DNA of 64,000 nucleotides from Shewanella colwelliana ATCC 39565 (lineage in GTDB: Bacteria; Pseudomonadota; Gammaproteobacteria; Enterobacterales; Shewanellaceae), in the NCBI RefSeq assembly GCF_000518705.1, contig NZ_KI912481.1, forward strand, positions 86,069 through 150,068, read 5' to 3'. How positions within the stretch are numbered: position 1 is the stretch's first letter; each line of letters begins with the position of its first letter. The position numbers and the translations under genes were made by a program. The notes beneath the pieces are model-generated. The model ran no database searches. It was not told the origin of the DNA and worked only from the letters and a program-made list of their open reading frames with translations. Below, in pieces: positions 24,297 through 32,982 of this stretch.

Positions 24297-25121
24297 TTAG
24301 TCAACGATACGTAGTAGCTCGTTGATCCCGACTTTACCGCGTGTTTTAGCATCAACCTTTTTAACGATGATCGCAGCATATAAACTGTAAGTGCCGCACT
24401 TAGAAGGCAAATTACCTGACACGACAACAGAGCCTGCAGGAACACGACCGTAATGAACTTCACCGGTTTCACGGTCGAAAATGCGGGTGCTTTGACCAAT
24501 ATAAACGCCCATAGAGATAACGCTGCCCTCTTCAACGACAACACCTTCTACGATCTCTGAACGTGCGCCAATAAAGCAGTTATCTTCGATGATGGTTGGA
24601 CCTGCTTGTAATGGCTCTAGTACGCCACCAATGCCAACACCGCCAGAGAGGTGTACATTTTTACCAATTTGCGCACATGAACCAACAGTTGCCCAAGTAT
24701 CAACCATAGTACCTTCATCGACATAGGCACCAAGGTTTACGTATGACGGCATAAGCACGGTGTTTTTGCCTATGTAGGAGCCTTTACGTACGGCTGCTGG
24801 TGGCACAACGCGGATTGCTTCCTCTTTGAAGCGTGCTTCATCATAATCGGCAAACTTCATTGGAACTTTGTCAAAATATTTGGTTTCAGCGCCATCGATA
24901 ACTTCATTATCGAAGATACGGAAAGAGAGCAGAACGGCTTTCTTTAGCCATTGATGTACATGCCACTGGCCATCGATTTTTTCGGCGACACGTGCTTCGC
25001 CTTTATCTAGCATAGCAATAACTTTTTCTACATCGGCACGAACACTTGAGTCAACCGAGCTAGGGGTAATTTCTGCGCGAGCTTCAAAAGCTACCTCAAT
25101 ACGTTGGCGTAAAGCCTCCAT
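24297..25121 (-). CDS. dapD: Tetrahydrodipicolinate N-succinyltransferase
   Basis: Succinylates tetrahydrodipicolinate in the lysine and diaminopimelate pathway. A left-handed beta-helix trimer: hexapeptide repeats run from about residue 105 (YIGKNTVLMPSYVNLGAYVDEGTMVDTWATVG) to the conserved AGSVVVSGNLPSK. ATG 25121 is chosen because GGGAG lies six bases before it, giving 274 residues as in E. coli; the ATG at 25127 would directly abut the Shine-Dalgarno. Lies just after glnD, the same order as in E. coli. Confidence 0.97.
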   Translation of the reverse strand: MEALRQRIEVAFEARAEITPSSVDSSVRADVEKVIAMLDKGEARVAEKIDGQWHVHQWLKKAVLLSFRIFDNEVIDGAETKYFDKVPMKFADYDEARFKEEAIRVVPPAAVRKGSYIGKNTVLMPSYVNLGAYVDEGTMVDTWATVGSCAQIGKNVHLSGGVGIGGVLEPLQAGPTIIEDNCFIGARSEIVEGVVVEEGSVISMGVYIGQSTRIFDRETGEVHYGRVPAGSVVVSGNLPSKCGTYSLYAAIIVKKVDAKTRGKVGINELLRIVD

Positions 25122-25166
25122 TAACATCTCCCAATTATCATTATTTATGACTGTTGATTAAAAAAC

Positions 25167-27737
25167 TTAACTGCTGGGCTCAGTGAGGGCTTGAATTAGT
25201 GCCGCACTCAGCTCATCTTGTTGTGTCTGATCTAACTGTTGTCCATCTGCCGTTTGTAACATAAAGAAATCTTCTGCGCGCTCACCGATAGTGGTGATCT
25301 TGGCCGCTAGTAGCGTTATTTGGCAACGATAGAGAATGTCACCAACTTTAGCCAACAATCCAGGGCTATCAAGTGCGATCAGCTCCATCATGCTGGTGCC
25401 TTGCTTACGGGCAGGTAAAAAGCTCACTTGGGTGCGCACCTTAAAGGGCTTCATCTTACGTGGTAGCTTCTTAAATTTTGGCAGTTTGCCTGTATCGCTA
25501 CTTAACGCTTTCACTAAGGCTTTTCTTAAACCTTGAATACGCGACAATTGCGAAACAGGGCTGCCATCTTGCTCTAAAATGACGAAAGAATCCAGTGCAT
25601 AACCATCTTTTGAGGTCATGATACTGGCATCATGAACATTTATATTCTTGTTATCCAAAACGGCCATAACTGTAGCGAATAACTTAGGCTTATCTGGACT
25701 ATAAACAAACAGTTCAGTACCACCTCGAGTGGTATGTTTAGAGATCAATACGAGTGCTTCATCGTGCTTATGTTTGAGTATCGCCTCACTGTGCCATGCT
25801 ACTTGGTTGGGTTGATGGCGGAGAAAGTAGTCGGCTTTAAAGCGCTGCCAAAGCAGATCGAGACTTTTCTCTTTGATACCACGACGTAGCAGCTCTTTCT
25901 TTGCTTTTCCTTGGTGCTCTCGCACCCGTGCGCGAATATCTACAGGCTTCTCTTTTCCACGAGCAAGCACCCTTTGGGTTGAGAAATAGAGATCCCTTAA
26001 CAAAGAGCCTTTCCAATTGTTCCAAGTCTTCTCGTTAGTGGCGCAAATATCGGCGACGGTGAGACAATAGAGGTAGCTGAGATGGACCGCATCGCGGACC
26101 TTGTCGGCAAAGTCCGCGACAACATCGGGATCTGAGATGTCTCGGCGCTGTGCCACTACCGACATGACGAGGTGATTTTCGACTAGCCAGCTCACGAGTC
26201 GTCCATCGTGTTTGTTGAGGCCATGTAGATCACAAAATGCCTGCGCATCGACAGCGCCTAGCTTGCTGTGATCGCCACCGCGGCCTTTGCCAATATCATG
26301 GAAAATTGCCGCTAACACTAACAAGCCCTTCTTTGGCAATTGATTGATCAATACCGAGCCTAGTGGAAATTCATCTTTCTGTTCAGGCTGAGAAAAACGA
26401 TCGATATTGCGCAATAATCTATAGGTGTGTTCGTCGACCGTGTAAGCATGGAACAGATCAAACTGCATCTGGCCTTCAATACGTCGCCAAGCGGGTAAGT
26501 AGGCCGACAGTATGCCATGGCTATGCATTAACGACAGTGAGGCTATACCGCGAGGATGGCGCAGGATTTCCAAGAATACGGCTCTGCACAGCTCATTTTC
26601 CATTAAGGGAGTTGTTTGTGCGCGACGTGCGCGCCGTAGGCTCCTAAGTGTTGGTGCGTAGATAGCTTTAATGTTGGAGTTTTTAGCTACATGTAAAAAT
26701 AGCTGCATCAACTCAACAGGATCATTGAGTCGCTCAGGTTGCAAACATTCGATAAAAGCGCCCCGACGTTGATAGTGATCATTAATCTTTTTGATCTCTA
26801 ACGCGCTGGTGTGTCCTAAAGTGGCGCGTTTAAACAGCTGTAGCAACATTTGATTAAGCTCCATTACACGCCTCACTGTGCGGTAATATCGCTTCATCAT
26901 CTGTTCAACGGCTAACTCGGTACCATCCTTAAAGCCCATTAGCTCCGCAACTTGTCTTTGTAGGTTAAAAAGTAGACGGTTTTCGTCGCGACCAGAGATT
27001 AAGTGAAGTGCAAAGCGCAGTTGCCATAAATAGCCTTGGCATTCGAGTAATTCTTCAAGCTCATCTTGTTCTAAAAATTCGTGGGCAACTAACTCTTCAA
27101 TACACGAGGCGTCGAAGTAGCGCATGGCGACCCAACTGACGGTCTGGATATCCCTCAATCCACCGGGGCAAGATTTTAGGTTAGGCTCCAGATCAAAGGC
27201 ACTGGCTTTGGCATGTCGTGCGGTTTGCTCATCGCGCTTAGCGATGAAAAATTCGCTAGCGGGCCAAAATAGCGGCTCACGCACCCTGTCATACAAGGTG
27301 TTAAACATCGCCTGAGGACCGCACAACAAACGCGCTTCCAATAGGTTGGTGGCAATGGTAATGTCTGGTGCACCCTGTGCGATGGTTTCATCTATCGTGC
27401 GAACACTGTGACCCACTTCAAGCCCTGCATCCCATAGGAAAGCGATATAGCTACCAAGCTGGGTTTCGGCCTCTTTAGGAAGGCTGTCGTCAATAAGAAA
27501 TAGCAGGTCGACATCAGATTGCGGGTGCAACTCTCCTCTGCCATAGCCACCGACAGCGATTAACGCGATGGGATAACGGTCCAATTGATAAGACTGCCAA
27601 TGTTCTATCAGTAGCTCATCGACAAATCGACATCGTTGACTCACCAAGGATGTAACGGACTCTTTTGCGCTAAATCGCTCCAATAACTCTTGATTTTGTT
27701 GTTTTAATGCGGTCTTGGCTGATAGCGCTGTATTCAT
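25167..27737 (-). CDS. glnD: Bifunctional uridylyltransferase/uridylyl-removing enzyme (PII)
   Basis: Senses glutamine and adds or removes UMP on PII, controlling glutamine synthetase and nitrogen regulation. An N-terminal nucleotidyltransferase domain (GGYGRGELHPQSDVDLLFL, about residues 64-82), the central HD domain (IFHDIGKGRGGDHSKLG, about 480) and two C-terminal ACT domains (about 680-760 and 790-850, ELFVYSPDKPKLFATVMAVL and LIALDSPGLLAKVGDILY) are all intact. The 856 residues are slightly shorter than the 890 of E. coli. Lies between map and dapD. Confidence 0.97.
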   Translation of the reverse strand: MNTALSAKTALKQQNQELLERFSAKESVTSLVSQRCRFVDELLIEHWQSYQLDRYPIALIAVGGYGRGELHPQSDVDLLFLIDDSLPKEAETQLGSYIAFLWDAGLEVGHSVRTIDETIAQGAPDITIATNLLEARLLCGPQAMFNTLYDRVREPLFWPASEFFIAKRDEQTARHAKASAFDLEPNLKSCPGGLRDIQTVSWVAMRYFDASCIEELVAHEFLEQDELEELLECQGYLWQLRFALHLISGRDENRLLFNLQRQVAELMGFKDGTELAVEQMMKRYYRTVRRVMELNQMLLQLFKRATLGHTSALEIKKINDHYQRRGAFIECLQPERLNDPVELMQLFLHVAKNSNIKAIYAPTLRSLRRARRAQTTPLMENELCRAVFLEILRHPRGIASLSLMHSHGILSAYLPAWRRIEGQMQFDLFHAYTVDEHTYRLLRNIDRFSQPEQKDEFPLGSVLINQLPKKGLLVLAAIFHDIGKGRGGDHSKLGAVDAQAFCDLHGLNKHDGRLVSWLVENHLVMSVVAQRRDISDPDVVADFADKVRDAVHLSYLYCLTVADICATNEKTWNNWKGSLLRDLYFSTQRVLARGKEKPVDIRARVREHQGKAKKELLRRGIKEKSLDLLWQRFKADYFLRHQPNQVAWHSEAILKHKHDEALVLISKHTTRGGTELFVYSPDKPKLFATVMAVLDNKNINVHDASIMTSKDGYALDSFVILEQDGSPVSQLSRIQGLRKALVKALSSDTGKLPKFKKLPRKMKPFKVRTQVSFLPARKQGTSMMELIALDSPGLLAKVGDILYRCQITLLAAKITTIGERAEDFFMLQTADGQQLDQTQQDELSAALIQALTEPSS

Positions 27738-27761
27738 TACATTCCTCGAATTAACTGTGCT

Positions 27762-27787
27762 AAAAGCGGACGCATTGGTCCGCTTTT
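27762..27787 (-). terminator. Terminator of map
   Basis: AAAAGCGGAC (27762-27771) and GTCCGCTTTT (27778-27787) form a perfect 10-bp hairpin with a GCATTG loop. On the minus strand it ends in TTTT, separating map from glnD. Confidence 0.8.
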
Positions 27788-27800
27788 GCGCGTTAAGGGG

Positions 27801-28604
27801 CTAACTCTTGTGGTTGATAATCCGAGAAATGGTTTCCTCTGCACGCAAAGTAAGGATCTCAACACCGGTTTGGGTCACGAGCAATGTATGTTCCCATTGA
27901 GCTGAGTTTTTTCCATCAGATGTGGTCACAGTCCAGTTGTCTTCTTTGTCTAACACGCTTGTATGACGACCCGCATTAATCATAGGTTCAATGGTAAAGC
28001 ACATACCTGGACGCAGCACAGTCTTATCATTGTTTTTATAGTGCATCACCTGTGGCTCTTCATGGAAGCCAGCACCAATACCGTGACCGCAGTAATCGGT
28101 AACAATGCTGTACTTTTCAAGGCCAGTTTTCTTGCTCTTGATGAATTTTTCGATAATCGTACCAATTTCACCCAGTTTCATGCCAGGGCGTACTTTCTTA
28201 ATGGCTTCATAGAGGCTTTCTTGAGCGATACGGCATAGACGCATATCTTTGGCACTGACGTCGCCAATCAGGAACATTTTTGACGTGTCGCCATGGTAAC
28301 CATCTTTGATAACAGTGATATCAATATTGATGATGTCACCATCCTTGAGGGCTCTGTCACTAGGGATACCATGACAGATCACTTCATTGACAGAGGTGCA
28401 AATTGATTTAGGGAAACCGTGATAATCGAGTGGTGCAGAGATCGCACCTTGCTCTTCAGTGTATTTAGCACAGATATCGTTGAGCTGATTAGTCGTCACG
28501 CCAGCAACAACATGGGGGGCAATCATCTCTAAAACTTCTGCCGCCAGCTTGCCCGCGGCGCGCATTTTTTCAATCTCTTGGGCTGTTTTTATCACTATAC
28601 TCAT
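27801..28604 (-). CDS. map: Methionine aminopeptidase type I
   Basis: Removes the initiator methionine from nascent proteins. The 267 residues match type I. Metal ligands are visible in DGDIINIDITVIKDGYHGDTSKMF (two Asp), GHGIGAGFHEEPQVMHY (His), FTIEPMIN (Glu) and SAQWEHTLLVT (Glu). It is divergent from rpsB, a widely conserved arrangement. Confidence 0.97.
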   Translation of the reverse strand: MSIVIKTAQEIEKMRAAGKLAAEVLEMIAPHVVAGVTTNQLNDICAKYTEEQGAISAPLDYHGFPKSICTSVNEVICHGIPSDRALKDGDIINIDITVIKDGYHGDTSKMFLIGDVSAKDMRLCRIAQESLYEAIKKVRPGMKLGEIGTIIEKFIKSKKTGLEKYSIVTDYCGHGIGAGFHEEPQVMHYKNNDKTVLRPGMCFTIEPMINAGRHTSVLDKEDNWTVTTSDGKNSAQWEHTLLVTQTGVEILTLRAEETISRIINHKS

Positions 28605-28662
28605 TAAGCTTTCTCTTGTATGTCGGTAGCCGCACTTTTAGGTACGTTTCTACGCTAAAAAT

Positions 28663-28698
28663 TTGTGTTTGCGCCGGTATTATGGTATAAAGCGCGCC
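28663..28698 (+). promoter_or_regulatory. Predicted rpsB promoter with extended -10 and GC-rich discriminator
   Basis: TATAAA at 28686-28691 is preceded by TGG, giving an extended -10, and followed by GCGCGCC, a GC-rich discriminator typical of promoters under stringent control. The -35 (TTGTGT, 28663-28668, spacing 17) is poor. Transcription should start near 28698. Confidence 0.6.
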
Positions 28699-28884
28699 GT
28701 TATGTTTGACTCTTAGTCTGTTTTGTCTGAGGACATAGGGCTAAAAGTGAATATGGCTGCCATTATACATGGCATTTATTAAATACTAAATCACACACGT
28801 ATCGACACGTTCTTCGGGGTGCCTAATTAGGTCGGAGATATGGGATGCGTGGAGGTCTAACCCCTAATATTTTAAGGTAATAAA
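28698..28884 (+). promoter_or_regulatory. rpsB 5' leader, S2 autoregulatory (t44-like) RNA
   Basis: The last 100 bases before rpsB contain the conserved segments ATCGACACGTTCTTCGGGG, GGTCGGAGATATGGGATGCG and GGAGGTCTAACCCC known from gammaproteobacterial rpsB leaders, where protein S2 represses its own mRNA. The inferred untranslated region is about 187 nt. The Shine-Dalgarno is TAAGGTAATAAAATG. The left boundary rests on the predicted promoter. Confidence 0.7.
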
Positions 28885-29613
28885 ATGACTACAGTTTCAA
28901 TGCGCGACATGCTTCAAGCCGGTGTTCACTTCGGTCACCAAACTCGTTACTGGAACCCAAAGATGAAGCCATTCATCTTCGGCGCACGTAACGGTGTTCA
29001 CATCATTAACCTAGAGCACACTGTGCCTATGTTCAATGAAGCACTAGCGTTCATCAGCAACGTAGCATCTAAGAAAGGTAAAGTTCTTTTCGTAGGTACT
29101 AAGCGCGCTGCAAGCGAAGCAATCAAAGAATCAGCAATTTCTTGTGATCAGTACTACGTTGACAACCGTTGGTTAGGCGGCATGTTGACTAACTGGAAAA
29201 CAGTTCGTCAATCAATCAAGCGTCTTAAAGACCTTGAAAGCCAGTCTGTAGACGGTACTTTCGACAAGCTTACTAAGAAAGAAGCGCTTATGCGTACTCG
29301 TGAGCTTGAGAAGCTAGAAAAGTCTCTTGGTGGTATCAAGAACATGGGCGGCCTACCTGACGTTATCTTCGTTATCGGTGCTGATCATGAGCATATCGCT
29401 ATTAAAGAAGCTAACAACCTAGGTATTCCAGTTGTTGCTGTTGTAGATACTAACTCTTCTCCAGACGGCATCAACTACATCGTTCCTGGTAACGATGATG
29501 CTATGCGTTCTATCCGTCTGTACACTGAGTCTGTTGCTGCAGCTGCTAAAGAAGGTCGCGGTCAAGACCTAGCTGTTCAAGCTGAGCAAGACGGTTTCGT
29601 AGAAGCTGAATAA
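28885..29613 (+). CDS. rpsB: 30S ribosomal protein S2
   Basis: A 242-residue S2 protein. MRDMLQAGVHFGHQTRYWNPKM at the start, DNRWLGGMLTNWKTVRQSI and PDVIFVIGADHEHIAIKEANNLGIPV are diagnostic. Codon use is strongly biased to a few codons, as expected of a highly expressed gene. It is followed by a terminator-like hairpin before tsf, as in E. coli, where the pair is co-transcribed with attenuation. Confidence 0.99.
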   Translation: MTTVSMRDMLQAGVHFGHQTRYWNPKMKPFIFGARNGVHIINLEHTVPMFNEALAFISNVASKKGKVLFVGTKRAASEAIKESAISCDQYYVDNRWLGGMLTNWKTVRQSIKRLKDLESQSVDGTFDKLTKKEALMRTRELEKLEKSLGGIKNMGGLPDVIFVIGADHEHIAIKEANNLGIPVVAVVDTNSSPDGINYIVPGNDDAMRSIRLYTESVAAAAKEGRGQDLAVQAEQDGFVEAE

Positions 29614-29666
29614 TAAGGCGAGATGAATTTCATCGCCCTTATTAACCAAGATATATGATTGGTGAA

Positions 29667-29692
29667 CAGGGGCCCTAAGGCCCCTGTTTTTT
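29667..29692 (+). terminator. Terminator or attenuator between rpsB and tsf
   Basis: CAGGGGCC (29667-29674) and GGCCCCTG (29679-29686) with a CTAA loop, followed by six T. Partial readthrough would set the rpsB to tsf ratio. Confidence 0.9.
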
Positions 29693-29731
29693 ATCATTTG
29701 ATTTGTAGATTTACCTATAGAGGATTTAACA

Positions 29732-30580
29732 ATGGCAATTACTGCTGCCCAAGTTAAAGAACTACGTGAGCGCACTGGCGCTGGCATGATGGATTGTAAA
29801 AAAGCGCTAACTGAAACCAATGGTGACATTGAGCTAGCGATTGAAAACATGCGTAAGAGCGGTGCTGCAAAGGCTGCTAAAAAAGCGGGTAACATTGCTG
29901 CTGAAGGCACAATCCTTATCAAGCAAGGTGAAGGCTTTACTGCGCTACTAGAAGTTAACTGTCAAACTGACTTCGTTGCAAAAGACGGAAACTTCCTAGC
30001 ATTTGCTAACGCAGTACTAGATGTTGCAGCGGCTTCTAAAGTTACTGTTGAAGATCTAAAAGCACAGTTCGAAGAAACTCGTGTTGCACTAGTTGCTAAA
30101 ATCGGTGAAAACATCAACGTTCGTCGCGTTGAATACATCGATGGTGCTAGCCTTGCTACATACCGTCACGGTGAGCGTATCGGTGTTGTTGTAACTGGTG
30201 AAGCTGACGAAGAGACTCTTAAGCACATCGCAATGCACGTTGCTGCTTCTAAGCCAGAGTACGTTAACCCAAGTGACGTACCAGCTGATGTTGTTGAAAA
30301 AGAGAAAGCCGTTCAAATCGAAATTGCGATGAACGAAGGCAAGCCTCAAGATATCGCTGAGAAAATGGTTTCTGGTCGTATGAAGAAGTTTACTGGTGAG
30401 GTTTCTCTTACTGGTCAAGCGTTCATCATGGAACCAAAGAAAACTGTTGGCGAGATTCTTAAAGAGAAAGGCGCAACAGTTACAAACTTCATTCGTTTAG
30501 AAGTTGGTGAAGGTATCGCGAAGAAAGAAGAAGATTTTGCTGCTGAAGTTGCAGCGCAAATCGCCGCTTCTAAGGCGTAA
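29732..30580 (+). CDS. tsf: Elongation factor Ts
   Basis: Nucleotide exchange factor for EF-Tu. The 282 residues start with a UBA-like domain (ITAAQVKELRERTGAGMMDCKKALTE) and contain the core signature EVNCQTDFVAKDGNF. Strong codon bias. The ATG follows AGAGGA. The stop codon lies inside an imperfect 15-base direct repeat (30559-30573 and 30579-30593). Confidence 0.99.
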   Translation: MAITAAQVKELRERTGAGMMDCKKALTETNGDIELAIENMRKSGAAKAAKKAGNIAAEGTILIKQGEGFTALLEVNCQTDFVAKDGNFLAFANAVLDVAAASKVTVEDLKAQFEETRVALVAKIGENINVRRVEYIDGASLATYRHGERIGVVVTGEADEETLKHIAMHVAASKPEYVNPSDVPADVVEKEKAVQIEIAMNEGKPQDIAEKMVSGRMKKFTGEVSLTGQAFIMEPKKTVGEILKEKGATVTNFIRLEVGEGIAKKEEDFAAEVAAQIAASKA

Positions 30581-30602
30581 TCGCCGCTTTTAAGATACCC
30601 CC

Positions 30603-30628
30603 AAAACCGCAGCAATCGCTGCGGTTTT
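30603..30628 (+). terminator. Terminator of tsf
   Basis: AAAACCGCAGC (30603-30613) and GCTGCGGTTTT (30618-30628) form an 11-bp hairpin with an AATC loop. Confidence 0.88.
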
Positions 30629-30711
30629 GTTATGTCAATTAGATTCCGCAATACGCATTATTTCCTATATAATTGGCAAGTTACCCATCGCATTGATCAG
30701 GATAAATAACC

Positions 30712-31458
30712 ATGAGCACAAATCCAAAACCTGCTTTTCGACGTATTCTTCTTAAATTAAGTGGTGAGGCCCTAATGGGCGAAGAGGGCTTTAGTATTGA
30801 CCCCAAAGTACTTGACCGCATGGCGCAAGAAGTCAAAGAGCTTGTAGAGCTTGGTATTCAAGTAGGTGTTGTGATTGGTGGCGGTAACCTTTTCCGTGGC
30901 GAAGGTTTGGCGAAAGCTGGCATGAACCGCGTTGTTGGCGACCATATGGGAATGCTAGCAACCGTTATGAATGGTTTGGCCATGCGTGATGCATTGCACC
31001 GCGCATACGTCAATGCTCGTTTGATGTCTGCTATCCCATTAAAAGGTGTTTGTGATGACTATAACTGGGCCGAGGCGATTAGCTTGCTAAAATCGGGCCG
31101 TGTTGTTATTTTCGCAGCGGGTACAGGTAACCCATTCTGTACTACAGATTCAGCAGCGTGTTTGCGTGGCATTGAAATTGAAGCTGAAGTGGTACTCAAA
31201 GGCACTAAAGTGGATGGCGTATACTCAGACGATCCAGTGAAAAACCCTGAAGCCGTTAAATATGACGAGATGGGTTATGATGAAGTCTTAGATAAAGAAT
31301 TAAAAGTGATGGATCTTGCGGCATTTACACTTGCGCGAGATCACGACATGCCAATTTTAGTGTTTAATATGAACAAGCCTGGTGCGCTACGCCGTGTTAT
31401 TATGGGCGATCATGAAGGCACTATGATTCGAAGCAGTAACGCAAAATCAGCCGAATAA
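30712..31458 (+). CDS. pyrH: UMP kinase
   Basis: Phosphorylates UMP to UDP in pyrimidine synthesis. The 248-residue amino-acid-kinase-fold protein begins RRILLKLSGEALMGEEGFSIDP and contains GVVIGGGNLFRG, GTGNPFCTTDSAACLRGIE and the C-terminal PGALRRVIMGDHEGT. It heads the pyrH-frr unit after the tsf terminator, so it probably has its own promoter in 30629-30711. Confidence 0.99.
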   Translation: MSTNPKPAFRRILLKLSGEALMGEEGFSIDPKVLDRMAQEVKELVELGIQVGVVIGGGNLFRGEGLAKAGMNRVVGDHMGMLATVMNGLAMRDALHRAYVNARLMSAIPLKGVCDDYNWAEAISLLKSGRVVIFAAGTGNPFCTTDSAACLRGIEIEAEVVLKGTKVDGVYSDDPVKNPEAVKYDEMGYDEVLDKELKVMDLAAFTLARDHDMPILVFNMNKPGALRRVIMGDHEGTMIRSSNAKSAE

Positions 31459-31530
31459 ACCAGATAGATATCGGGATGGCGCAGTGCCAGCCCGAGTAAA
31501 AAAATTGAGTAACCCAAAAGGATAATTAAC

Positions 31531-32088
31531 GTGATTAATGATATCAAACAAGATGCGAAAGAACGCATGGGTAAATGTGTAGAAGCGACTAAAACCCAGA
31601 TGGCGAAAGTTCGTACTGGTCGTGCACACCCTAGCTTATTAGATTCAATTAAGGTTTCTTATTACGGTTCAATGACTCCACTTAAGCAAGTGGGTAATGT
31701 GTCAATTGAAGACTCAAGAACACTTGCTGTAACGGTATTTGATAGCACACTTATCCCAGCTGTTGAGAAGGCCATTATGAGTTCAGACCTTGGTCTAAAC
31801 CCTATGTCTGCCGGTACAACGATTCGCATTCCTCTTCCAGCGCTAACAGAAGAACGTCGCAAGGATCTGATCAAAGTCGTTCGTGCAGAAGCTGAGAATG
31901 GTCGTATCGCGGTACGTAACGTACGTCGTGATGCAAACTCAGATGTCAAAGCGTTAGAGAAAGAGAAAGAGTGTACAGAAGACGATGTGCGCCGTTCTGA
32001 AGATGAAGTGCAAAAATTCACCGATGCACACGTTAAGCAGATCGATGAGATTTTGGCTGCAAAAGAAGCAGAGTTGATGGAAGTCTAA
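31531..32088 (+). CDS. frr: Ribosome recycling factor
   Basis: Splits post-termination ribosomes together with EF-G. The 185-residue protein has the three-helix bundle pattern, VRTGRAHPSLLDSIKVSYYGS near the start and RRKDLIKVVRAEAENGRIAVRNVRRDAN in the middle. The start is GTG 31531, with AAAAGGA nine bases upstream. Followed by a hairpin at 32116. Confidence 0.99.
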   Translation: MINDIKQDAKERMGKCVEATKTQMAKVRTGRAHPSLLDSIKVSYYGSMTPLKQVGNVSIEDSRTLAVTVFDSTLIPAVEKAIMSSDLGLNPMSAGTTIRIPLPALTEERRKDLIKVVRAEAENGRIAVRNVRRDANSDVKALEKEKECTEDDVRRSEDEVQKFTDAHVKQIDEILAAKEAELMEV

Positions 32089-32115
32089 TCTCCCTGCTTC
32101 GTTACTAGAGTTAAC

Positions 32116-32147
32116 ACGCCGTGTAGGGGTATACTACACGGCGTTTG
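32116..32147 (+). terminator. Hairpin after frr, probable weak terminator
   Basis: ACGCCGTGTAG (32116-32126) pairs perfectly with CTACACGGCGT (32134-32144) around a GGGTATA loop. The T run is short (TTT, then GCTATTTT), so uppS may be reached by readthrough. Confidence 0.7.
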
Positions 32148-32169
32148 CTATTTTAAAGGGTTGTAATAG

Positions 32170-32964
32170 ATGTCAATCGAACCTCAATCTAGCTCAGAGT
32201 TTTCTAATGAAGCACTCTGCGAGCTGGTAAAGCAGTCTATACCTAAGCATGTTGCGATTATCATGGATGGTAATGGACGCTGGGCACAGTCCCAGGGAAA
32301 GCCGCGTGTAATCGGGCATAAAGCTGGGGTAAAGGCCGTGCGACGGGCAGTGAGTACTGCACGTGAGATGGGCATTGGTTCGCTGACATTGTTTGCCTTT
32401 TCAAGTGAAAACTGGCGCCGTCCAGATAAAGAGGTCAGTTTGTTGATGGAGCTGTTTTTTACGGTTCTGCAACGTGAACTTAAGCTGCTGCATAAAAATG
32501 GTGTTCGTCTCAATATCATTGGCGATATCAGCCGTTTTTCTGAGCGTTTGCAAAAGCAGATCGCCTCGGCAATGGCAAAGACAGAGGACAACACGGGTCT
32601 TGTGCTCAATGTTGCGGCCAACTACGGTGGACGCTGGGATATCATGCAAGCGGCCCAAACCTTGGCAGAAAAAGTCGAATCTGGTGAAATGAGCAGCAGT
32701 CAGTTCACCGAAGAGGCATTAAGTCAGCATTTATGCATGCAAAATCAGCCGGAAGTTGATTTAATGATCCGCACCGGAGGAGACTTCCGCATCAGTAATT
32801 TTGTGTTATGGCAGGCCGCCTATGCAGAGTTAGTGTTTACTGATGTGTTATGGCCAGATTTTGATGAGCAAGCGTTTAAGGACGCAGTCGCCATATTTGC
32901 TACTCGGCAGCGCCGTTTTGGATTAACGGGGTCGCAAATAGAGACGTTGCAAGCTGAGCAATAA
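32170..32964 (+). CDS. uppS: Undecaprenyl diphosphate synthase
   Basis: Cis-prenyltransferase making the C55 carrier lipid for peptidoglycan and O-antigen. The 264 residues include the catalytic aspartate in AIIMDGNGRWAQSQGKPRVIGHKAG, FAFSSENWRRP and the C-terminal RTGGDFRISNFVLWQAAYAELVF. Lies 18 bases before cdsA in the usual uppS-cdsA-dxr-rseP-bamA-skp order. Confidence 0.98.
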   Translation: MSIEPQSSSEFSNEALCELVKQSIPKHVAIIMDGNGRWAQSQGKPRVIGHKAGVKAVRRAVSTAREMGIGSLTLFAFSSENWRRPDKEVSLLMELFFTVLQRELKLLHKNGVRLNIIGDISRFSERLQKQIASAMAKTEDNTGLVLNVAANYGGRWDIMQAAQTLAEKVESGEMSSSQFTEEALSQHLCMQNQPEVDLMIRTGGDFRISNFVLWQAAYAELVFTDVLWPDFDEQAFKDAVAIFATRQRRFGLTGSQIETLQAEQ

Positions 32965-32982
32965 TTTTAAAGAGGGAAAGTT

